From Merluccius polli (Eukaryota > Chordata > Actinopteri > Gadiformes > Merlucciidae): DNA of 64,000 nucleotides. Shown in pieces: positions 24,539-33,559 of the stretch. The notes under the pieces are model-generated. The model had not been told where the DNA came from, did no database searches, and was given only the letters and a program-made list of their open reading frames with translations. The DNA is taken from assembly GCA_030340625.1 (NCBI GenBank), contig JAOPHQ010004839.1, positions 124,001 through 188,000 on the forward strand. Direction: 5' to 3'. A program made the position numbers and the translations under genes. Position 1 is the first letter of the stretch. Each line of letters starts with the position of its first letter.

Positions 24539-25211
24539 GTTGCTAGCCTATTACTAGCATACACGTGTGCTTAGATGTCGGTCTGTGTTACAATGTTTAT
24601 TGTTTTTGCAGTCAGGCACAGCCCACCCAAGGGTGCCCACCACATCTTTGCACGATGACAGACAATGACAATGAAATTAACACACACAAACAGTTCCGCA
24701 AACAATACAGAATTTATTAGAACAGTCATCTGAAACATAAAAACTATATTGCATTTATTAGTCTCACCTATGCATCATTATACAAAATGCTACCAATATC
24801 GATACCTCTGAAGTTGGAAGTCCAATATCTGCCACAGAAAGATGTTCCACATCAGCAAAGAATACAGTCTGAATTCAATTGATTGAGCTGTTGCAAGTTC
24901 GTCTAGATAAAAGCGTTAAAACCAGTCCAGTTTAGAAGTTGACGGTGTAGATCCATACTCAAGAGAGCGGTAGACAAGTGCCATCCCATGTTGTTTACTT
25001 TCTGTTGTCAAGGGAACGCAGCAGATTTCTGTAGTAGTCTAGTGAATTTGCCTGTTTAAAATAGGGAGCATTTAAAATTATTTTTTCATCAAATGTGCGC
25101 GAAACAAAGTTGGAAACAATGTCCGTAGTGGTTAGGGGATTTTTAAAAATGTGATAAGCAAAAAAAATCGTACACACCCGATGGGAATTTACGAAATTCA
25201 CAATATCGAGG
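24539..25211. other. 5' part of the Academ-like element
   Basis: Probable promoter and leader side of the transposase gene, ending in the right TIR. The start codon may lie in an unrecognised upstream exon, because the first recognisable codons follow an acceptor-like CTAG. Confidence 0.35.
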
Positions 25212-25227
25212 CTCGGCCCACCGCCTA
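25212..25227 (-). repeat. right TIR of the Academ-like element
   Basis: Complement of the left terminus, followed by the target copy AAT at 25228-25230. Confidence 0.9.
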
Positions 25228-25804
25228 AATCAATTCAATTGGGAGACTTTCTTTGACTTCATAAGGGAAGTGAGCGGATAGTATGCTACAGTGCACCCTC
25301 CACAGTTACGTGTCAAAACCAGAAATGCAACAGGGGGGTAAATGCTTTATATTATGGATACTGATTTTTGCAACAGACAGTGCACCCGAATTATGCACCC
25401 ATAGTTATGTATCGTGCTCATAATAATAAATAAATAAATCTAATGAATCTTGCGAGCTTGGAGCAGGTATGGTGTCTTTCTTGGGATTTAATAGAGCGTG
25501 TTAATAGACCATTTTCGTTGCTTCGAGGTCTGGTGGTCTCTGTATATAATAGATAAATATATAAATATGTATGTCAATGGTCAGATACAGATCTTGTTAT
25601 AACGATAAACTACATAGCTACATGGTCTACTTATACTATTATGACTAAATAATTGTATATATATATATATATGTATTTATATTTATATTTAATTAATTCG
25701 ATATTATACCAATGCATTTCAATCGGGAGATTATTTTCGACAGAATATGGGGCAGGCTGCGAAGGATTCTATGCCGCTAAAGTTGCCATCGACTACACGA
25801 CCTG
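25228..25804 (+). repeat. inverted duplication, left arm, inner part
   Basis: It matches the reverse complement of 29360-30465 (which contains an insert). Landmarks are tgggagactttctttgactt, atttctggttttgacac in complement, ttgcgagcttggagcagg, cagatcttgttataacgata and gaatatggggcaggctgcga. It is split from its last bases (28937-28949) by the Harbinger element. Confidence 0.9.
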
Positions 25805-26229
25805 GGGCCGTATTCACAAAGCATTTTATCTTACCGCTAGGAGTGCTCCTAACTCGCGCTAAAACATTTTACGTAGGAGTTTTTTCTTAAAAGTTATTCA
25901 CAAAGCCGCTGAGACCTACTCATTCTAAGGATAAATCACTAAGAGTGAAATAAGAGTGACGCGCCGTTGCTATGGATTACGTCGATTCTCGTGCACGAGT
26001 TTAGAAGCGGTCAGTACGGTGATTGGTTGTTCAGAGCAGGCGGTCTCTGTGGAAACGAGCCCACTGAATCACCGAAGAACAAGGAAGTAGCCTCGGCTAG
26101 ACATTCCTATCAAATAGTTATGGACAGTGCAGTTAGCAGAATACACGCATGACGACAAGTTTGTGCAGACCACGATAATGACGTTGTAGCCTATATGCAC
26201 GTTAAAGAGAGAGAGAAAAAGCAAATGTG

Positions 26230-27375
26230 ACATAGCCAGTAAAGGTCTACTTGGTAGTCTGAGGACTGGAGGAATGACACAAGGTTTGATTGTACAAAAG
26301 AAGATTTATTTATTTAACTATTAAAATGCACAGAATACATATACATACACAGTGGCTTACTATATAAGGACAATGCCCTACCTCCTGGGTGGTAACTCCC
26401 TGGAAAACAACCAACACAGACTGTTCACTGCAAACCAACACAAATTAATTAATACGACAAATTAAACAAACCACTGCAAATCAAGAAAAAGTAACTTAAA
26501 ACAGATGAAAGGAACAACCGTACATGCACATACAAAGAACAAGGAAGTTACTCCAGTAGAGGGGGAAAGCCAGCAAACAATAGGGCCACAACACTTATGT
26601 TAACACAAACAAACATACAAAACAAACATGCACCACAATAAACCCACGACTAGCACGGCACTACATACACTCACATTCACAGCCTGAGCCAAAGACCCCA
26701 ATGGGTAGCAAGCTAGCTAGCGATGGCTAATATCCCTGCTAGCTAGCAGTGTTAGTATAGGCAGGCCAGGGGGAGAGAGATACAGTCTACCGACTGCAAG
26801 GAGGACGGGCCGCGCAGCGAAAGAGCCACAGCACAAGCACACGCACACGCAGACAGTGAGCCGAAACCCAAGCAATAACACCTAGCTCACGGTGGCTAGT
26901 ATCCTAGCGAGCTAGCAGAGCTGAGATGAGCAGGCTATGGGCTGGGAGATACGGTCTCCCGACAGCACGCACATCGACCGCACAGCGAACGGGAACAGAA
27001 CAGCAAGCCACCGACCCGTGTGACGAGCAAGGGGAGACAGACGAATGGAAACCCAGACAGAGGAGCACCGCGTCCGAATGCTGCGAGATTTAGGAAGCGA
27101 CGCTCAACACGGTTGATGAGCCAAACCATACGAGGCAGTGTAACCCCGTGAATACCGCACGCCACCGAGGCTGTACGCGAAAGCACACGGTGCACGAGGG
27201 ACCAGTGAACAGACAACCCCCACGAATGGTCCCAGCAGAAACGACGCCTATCTCCCATGAACCCTTGCTGCTTACTTATGCCGCACAGTTGCCACTTTCC
27301 CACTTAGGTGGTAGGCGGGGAGGAGAACAGCTGTTTAACTCCGTTCAGGTACGCTCTTCTGTTACACAAACAATA
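26230..27375. other. unassigned sequence inside the Harbinger, with a diverged internal duplication
   Basis: No gene is recognised. Two diverged copies occur near 26705-26830 and 26880-26995, sharing ggtggctagtatcc-like, gctagcag, gagatacrgtct and ccgcrcagcgaa words. An A-rich stretch with CACA runs precedes them. It may be an insert of another element. Confidence 0.3.
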
Positions 27376-27659
27376 AAAATACGTAAATTGCATTAATTCA
27401 AGGAGGCAATTAAAAGCAGCAAACTATTATCCAATGAGCATATCTCCACTATTCAACACTTTAAATAACAGCCCATACCGGTTGTGGATATTGACGCATT
27501 CAGTGATCACTGTGATCACATCCTCTCTCCACAACATTTCGTGTATTTTTGTGTGCCCTAACATAGAGGAAAACAGTAAACAATAATAAATCTGGATTCA
27601 ACAAATAAAAGGCGACAAAGAGCTAATACGATGTTTTTTACGCATAGGACTAAGCGTAA

Positions 27660-28110
27660 TCTGCGTAATCACTTATACATGTTATACTTTAACTGTGCTC
27701 CCGGTTGTGGATTGAGAGGTGTCAAGACGTCTTGCAGGGACAGCCACTGTCACCCAGCAAGTGACACCCAACTGGTACACGGCGCCTCACGCCTCAGACC
27801 GCTCCCCATTAAAATACGCGGATCACGGGTAGACCCAGGCCACTTTGCAACAGCATCAAGAATGTTAAAAGTTGCAACAAAAACAATCTGCGTGTTGATG
27901 TATGTACTTTCTTTCTATTGACGAACACGTCCTCATCTTTTGATGGCGCAATTATTTGTATGTGCGTCCCGTCAACAACACCGACCACACCGGCATACTG
28001 CATGCCATGAAGTTGGCTTTGATCCTGTGTAGTTGTTGATTGTCCAAAGGAAACCGGATAAACTGTTGGATGATATTAATGGTATTATTTCAGCCTTAAC
28101 CAACTTTGAA
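27660..28110 (-). pseudogene. Harbinger DDE transposase fragment
   Basis: Recognisable pieces in different frames are VVGVVDGTHIQIIAPSKDED with FVNRKK (first catalytic Asp), NILDAVAKWPGSTRDPRIL (second Asp) and LLGDSGCPCKT. Small indels separate them. This is the catalytic core of a HARBI1-like transposase, decayed, with no Myb partner visible in this copy. Confidence 0.75.
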
Positions 28111-28165
28111 CTGAGCTCTGTCAGCTCTTCTAGCCTGTATGTAAATATAGGATCATTGTGGAATC

Positions 28166-28166
<1 letters not shown>

Positions 28167-28197
<31 letters not shown>

Positions 28198-28216
28198 TTA
28201 CGTATGTAGGCTACAT

Positions 28217-28312
<96 letters not shown>
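28167..28312. repeat. (GT)n-(AT)n-(GT)n microsatellite
   Basis: GT units at about 28167-28190, AT units at about 28219-28288 and GT units at about 28289-28312, with short interruptions. Confidence 0.95.
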
Positions 28313-28949
28313 CTGTATGTATTTTTTATTCTATTTTTATTATTTTATTATTATTGTGTTGTGTTGGTGTTATGGACCTTTCATGAGATGTGTCCTTAAT
28401 AAAGTTTGAATTTAATTGAATTGATATGTGGTCTACAGAGCGCGTTGATGGTTTGGTTTATGGCTGACTGATGGTTGCGATATTCCTAAATCGTCGGCAT
28501 TGCAAAGTTGCATTTTCCCTGTTGCTAAATATCGTGTTGCCAAACATTTTATTTCCTAATCGAGTTATTCCTGTTAGTCGGGGGTGTTATTGCATCCCGC
28601 ACTAATTGCACAACAAGTTTTATACCCTCACGATTTAGCCGATATCTCTTGATCAATTCAGTCTTCCATTGTCTCCAAAACATTTCGTCTCGCAGCCATT
28701 TTCCGATTCTTTGTGAATAGGTCTTAGTGAGTTAGGAGTCCTCTCGAGGACTTTTAGGCTCTCCTAGACTTAGGTGTTACTTTTAGGGCTAAAATACTTT
28801 GTGAATTGCTCTTAGTGAAAAAAATGAGGAGTCCTAAATTTAAGACTGACACGCCCATTATTTTTAGGAGTTTCTCCTAAATTCGCCAGTTAGGAGCTAC
28901 TTTTAGCGCTAAGATCCTTTGTGAATACGGCCCCTGGCCATTATTTCAT

Positions 28950-29346
28950 TGTGGAGGGTGTATGTGGAGTGTGTGCTGTTGATGGCTGGTTTACAGCCTC
29001 ACCTGGCCTGAGTCAGACTGATTGGCTGGGTGGGGCTGCACACCTGTGGTGCAGAGCAATCATGGCACCCAGGATAAACCCTGGGTGAAACCCTGCCACA
29101 TTGGGCGCCAGTGTGGCAGGGTTTCTCCTATAGCACACGACACCGAAGTGGCTTTCTTTGGGGCCCGCCGACACAGGACACGGGTAGATGTTCGTTCAAG
29201 ATGTTTAATGGAGATTAAGGCAGGTGGTGTTCGCCGAGCTGATGGTACAAACTGTCATGACTGTGGCTCCTCCTCGAGTGTGTGTGTTGATGGCTGGTTT
29301 ATCCTGGGTGCCATCAACAGCACACACTCCACATACACCCTCCACA
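28950..29346. mobile_element. palindromic LTR-derived element at the axis of the inverted duplication
   Basis: The outer 36 or more bases are perfect inverted repeats beginning TGTGGAGGGTGTATGTGGAG. The left 135 bases are the 5' part of the LTR also seen at 17243-17563. The right part (29346 down to about 29113) is a whole LTR with an internal deletion, in the opposite orientation, followed by TGGCGCCCAA, a primer-site-like sequence. It is therefore two head-to-head LTR pieces, not a normal solo LTR. The bases just outside (gccattatttcat and complement) are already the duplication arms. Confidence 0.75.
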
Positions 29347-31305
29347 ATGAAATAATGGCCAGGTCGTGTAGTCGATGGCAACTTTAGCGGCATAGAATCC
29401 TTCGCAGCCTGCCCCATATTCTGTCGAAAATAATCTCCCGATTGAAATGCATTGGTTTAATATCGAATTAATTAAATACAAAAAAAAAAAAATATATATA
29501 TATATATAATTATTTAGTCATAATATAAGTAGACCATGTAGCTATTGTTGTGAAAAGCAGTTTCTCTTGAAACTCTTACTCACGCGTGTTCTTTAATGAA
29601 GCGATAGAAGAAGTTTAAGTTTACTCAATAATCAGTTTTATTCTTAACACCAGTATAATGTGCAGAGTTTTACAGATATCTGGGCCCAACTATGTTTCCC
29701 TGACCGAACAACAAAGTGTGTGTGTGTGTCAGTTCACGAAGTCTGCGCACCAACTATCCCTGACCCAGGAAGTTATATACACAAACAGTGAAAACGTCAT
29801 AACAAGGGCTGACTGTTGACGTCTTCCCACCTCGTTCTCGTGTTATCTGACTCCAGCGTTCTTTACATGTACAGAGACAAGCCTGCCTGTTCTTTGCTAT
29901 CATATGATTAACACTTCCTGCTCTTTGCAACAAACTGATCTCACACTATGTACTCTGCACATGTCACCAACAACGTACTCATTCTGATCATGAGGAGTTG
30001 CTTTTATAATTATATGCCTCTGCTTATATCTCATGATTATGTACCCTAATTATTGGTCATATGATAGATATAAAATATAACCATACCTTCACTGTGTAGT
30101 TTATCGTTATAACAAGATCTGTATCTGACCATTGACATTTATATATGTATTTATTTATTATATACGGAGACCACCAGACCTCCTCGAAGCAACGAAAATG
30201 GTCTATTAACACACTCTATTAAATCCCAAGAAAGAAAACGCCATACCTGCTCCAAGCTCGCAAGATTCATTAGATTGATTTATTTATTATTATGAGCACG
30301 ATACATAACTATGGGTGCATAAAGTCAGTATCCATAATATAAAGCATTTACCCCCCTGTTGCATTTCTGGTTTTGACACATAACTGTGGAGGGTGCACTG
30401 TAGCCTACTATCCGCGCACTTCCCTTATGAAGTCAAAGAAAGTCTCCCAATTGAAATGATTTGGTTTGTATTTGGTTCTGTGTAGCACAAAATAAGTCGG
30501 ACAATCGTGTACGAGCATGAGCACGCGATGCATAACTAGAGCTGCGCACACCCCTTCTGAAGCCTCTCGCTCTCTCTCGTTCAAGATGACAAGATGCCTT
30601 AGATAGCAAAAAATATGTCAAATAACTATTAAAATAACACAAAATGTCCGCAAATGTTAGATATGATGTTAGGTAAACACACTAAACTAAAATGTCAACA
30701 ACTTTTTGGGGATGGGTGACGTGGATTGGCTATGAATACAAACAGTGCAAACAGTCCAACAATTTCATATCTTAATTGCCGATAGGTAAAGCATTATGAA
30801 TGATGAATGATGTTTTTCCTCCCCCTCCTGATTCTACCTGAAGGCTTATCAGAACAAAAAAAATAATGTAGCCAAAATATATGTCTATATGCATGGAAGG
30901 GGAGTTTAAATACATTCAAAACAACAACAGAAATGAAGAGAAATTGTCACAAAGTCGATCTGTGCTCAACTGATTTGGTCTGCTTGTCTTGATCAGCAAT
31001 TGGGCGCAAACACTTCAAATGCATTGGCTGAGAGAAAAGAAGGGCTGAGATTATTAGCATACTAAAAAGACGCCGTATTTTATGTGCGTTGTGATGTGCA
31101 CAAACGCGCGTATTTTACGCGTGTTTTGATGGCCAAAACGGCGTTTTTTAAGCGCGCTAGTGAAGGACTTCATTGCGTCGTAAAAAGCGGCGTATCCTTT
31201 GTGCATTACGGCGTAAAAAACGCTGGTTTTTTCGGTGTAATAAAGGTGAAACGTGACTGAATAGGGGCGCTTTCTGGCCGGGTTGGCTTGCCATATAGAC
31301 GCGTC
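29347..31305 (-). repeat. inverted duplication, right arm
   Basis: Reverse complement of the left arm (15926-16828, 25228-25804, 28937-28949). It lacks the Academ-like and Harbinger insertions and so preserves both empty sites, but has its own insert at 29546-30091. Outer similarity ends near gacgcgtc at 31299-31305. Confidence 0.9.
29546..30091. mobile_element. solo-LTR-like insert in the right arm, 546 bp
   Basis: Comparison with the left arm (tagctatgtagtttatcg, in complement, near 25600) places an insert that begins TGTTGTGAAAAG and ends ACCTTCA. It is flanked by ctat and ctgt, a 4-bp duplication with one mismatch. TG...CA ends and this size fit a solo LTR of an ERV or Gypsy-type element. 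No internal genes are present. Confidence 0.6.
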
Positions 31306-31429
31306 AAGAAACGCATATTGTCAGATGCTAATGATCTCCTCCCTTCAATTTTTTCAGCCCATAGTTTTGAACTGCTTTCAACCAATCATATGCCGGGGAA
31401 AACAGACCACAACAGTCGAGGCCAGCAGC
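31306..31429. repeat. third partial copy of the duplicated repeat unit
   Basis: After the right arm ends, the sequence resumes in the orientation of the left arm with weaker similarity (gatgctaatgatctc, ccaatcatatgccgg, cagaccacaacag compared with 16190-16290). It continues past the next Harbinger at about 38642-38860. Confidence 0.55.
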
Positions 31430-31774
31430 TGGTTGCACCAGCTGAACGTAAGTTCCATCTTAGCTTAGTTTGAACGTAAACTGGCACTACGTTCGAGTTT
31501 ACGAACTACTAATTGTTACACTGTTGCACCACACCATTTACGTTCAACGTAGGCTTAAGTTACACCTTAAGTTACACCTAGTACTAGGTAGGTGTAACCT
31601 CCGCCGTAAATACAAAAAAAATCCGTTAAGATGGCTTTTCGCTTTGAGCTCAGAGAAAACCTTCTGCAAAACGAAGAAAACGAATTGGAGTATGGCTTGC
31701 AAAGACGACGCATTCTCCGCGACAGGTTAAATCCACTAGACCTGTACGACGATGTCGATTTATATATGAGATTT

Positions 31775-32292
31775 ATGCTACGTTTCCACCGAGCAGTACG
31801 GTACAGTTCGGTTCAGTACGTTACGTTTTGGTGCGGAAGGTTTTGGTACAGTTCGGTCCGGTTTGTGTACCCACTGCAAAAGGCACTACTGTATGACGGG
31901 CGGGATAGCGATTGTTCCGTCAGCTGATTTTCGCGCTGTCGTCGCGTGACATCATTACATTAGCGCGAAAATCAAATCCGTGACAGTCAGCTGAGACCAG
32001 AAGACAGCTGATAACCTATAGCCTACGTACGCTAAAAATGGAGGAATTTGTCGTGTTCTTCCTTCTCGGAGTGTGGCTTTATAGACGTTATCACACGCGC
32101 ACCTGTTCGAACAGCAATGGGCGTGTCTCTATACCGTACCACAAACTGGTACCCCAACAGAAGGGTCTCCTAAAACAGTACGCTTCGGTACGCTTATTTA
32201 GGTACGCTTTAGAACTTCTCACAATGGAAACACAAATAATTGCGGACCGAACTGAACCGAACTGTACCATACTGCTCGGTGGAAACGTGGCA
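31775..32292. mobile_element. hAT-type MITE, 518 bp
   Basis: Long inverted ends (cgtttccaccgagcagtacg, gtacagttcggttcagt and complements) are flanked by an 8-bp duplication with one mismatch (TGAGATTT at 31767-31774, TTAGATTT at 32293-32300). Removing it joins the Harbinger frame cleanly. It has no coding capacity. Confidence 0.88.
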
Positions 32293-33559
32293 TTAGATTT
32301 CGGCGCAACGAAATTCTTAAAATTACGGACCTCATTGCCAATGACTTGAGGCATAGCACGGATAGGAATGGGGCCCTTTCGCCATCCTTGCAAGTGTGTC
32401 TAGCGCTAAGATATTTTGCCACGGGGTCATTTCAAAATCTTGTTGGGGACTCTATTCAAGTTCACAAGTCTACCGTGTAGGGCAATTCGGTCTGTTGCAT
32501 TATCCTTGTGCAGACAGATGAACACCTATGTAAGCTTCCCATCTCAGCCTGTGCAACATAACATCACCCGTCAGGCGTTCTTCCAGATTGCTGGCTTTCC
32601 CGATGTACTTGGATGCGTGGATGGGACTCACATCAGGATAAAAACACCATCAGAGCACGAAAATGTCTTCGTCAACCGGAAAGGGTTTCATTCAATCAAC
32701 GCACAGATCGTGTGTGATGCTGATCTCAAGATCACTAACTGCGTGATCAAGTGGCCTGGGTCTAAGCACGACAGCTATGTGCTCAGGCAGTCTAACCTCT
32801 GGAACGAGTTTGAGGCAGGGACTTATCCAGGTAGACTGTTAGGAGACTCTGGCTATCCACTCAGGCCATGGCTGATGACACCCTACCTCAACCCAGCCAA
32901 TAACAACGAAGAGCGCTTCAACTCGGCCCACATAAAGACAAGAAATGTGGTGGAGAGGTGCATAGGAGTTCTTAAAAAGCGCTGGGCGTGTCTGCATAGA
33001 GGTGATTACGCTTTTCATAGTCACAGCTTTAGCGCCATCTACAGACTAAACATATTGGATCCTAGCTAGGAAGTTCCAGCAGACCTAGAGATGAGTCAAT
33101 TAGTGAAAGGCTACATTAAATGAAATGAAATTAAACGATCATAAAAATGTTTGTCCTGTTGAACCTTTTCAGTATGAAATCGACTGTTATTGTTATGTTA
33201 ATATGATCTAAATGGTGTTACTATTGTATCTATTTGGTCACTTACAGGCATAGTAATGGAGCCAGATAGAGCTGCGGCTGTAGCTGGTGCCTGTGTGGTG
33301 CTACATAACATGGCCATGGCCTGGAATGTACCTCTGGTGGAGGAAGATGCCAATGATGATGGGGATGATCGTGATATTCCTCAGGGGCAAGGCCGGATTA
33401 TAATTGGGGCACACTGGGCACGTGCCCAGGGGCCCATGGCAACCAAGGGCCCATGGCAACCAAACACTTGGTTGCTATGGGCCCCGCCCCCTGCCGAACG
33501 AGAGGTCAGAGTGTGTGAGCGGGAGGTCAGTTACAGCGTGGGTAAGAGAAAGCAAAATT

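Larger units (their letters stand above)
16829..25227 (-). mobile_element. Academ-like DNA transposon, 8.4 kb, with TIRs and 3-bp target duplication
   Basis: Both ends carry the 16-base inverted terminus TAGGCGGTGGGCCGAG, and weaker inverted similarity continues for about 150 bases (ttcccatc/ttcccaca, ttgtttccaac). The flanking trinucleotide AAT is duplicated (16826-16828 and 25228-25230). The right arm of the inverted duplication, near 30455-30475, has the same flanks joined without the element and with one AAT, a natural empty site. The single gene inside is a spliced minus-strand protein with a nuclease-like domain and a Cys-rich CXC end. From memory, Academ elements combine a large transposase, a Cys8 zinc finger, an XPG-type nuclease in one lineage and 3-4-bp duplications. 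The class name is therefore an inference, while the boundaries are read directly. Confidence 0.75.
25805..28933 (-). mobile_element. degenerate Harbinger transposon with 3-bp CTG duplication
   Basis: The termini GGGCCGTATTCACAAAG and its complement bound the element, with internal words such as agttaggagctactttta. CTG is repeated at 25802-25804 and 28934-28936. The right arm of the inverted duplication (29359-29375) carries the same flanks without the element and a single CTG. The interior holds a broken minus-strand DDE gene, microsatellites and a roughly 1.1-kb stretch (26230-27375) of unassigned, internally duplicated sequence. Confidence 0.85.

Noticed and set aside
28158..28409. Open frames of Cys-Val and Ile-Tyr repeats
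   Set aside because: They are translations of GT and AT microsatellites.
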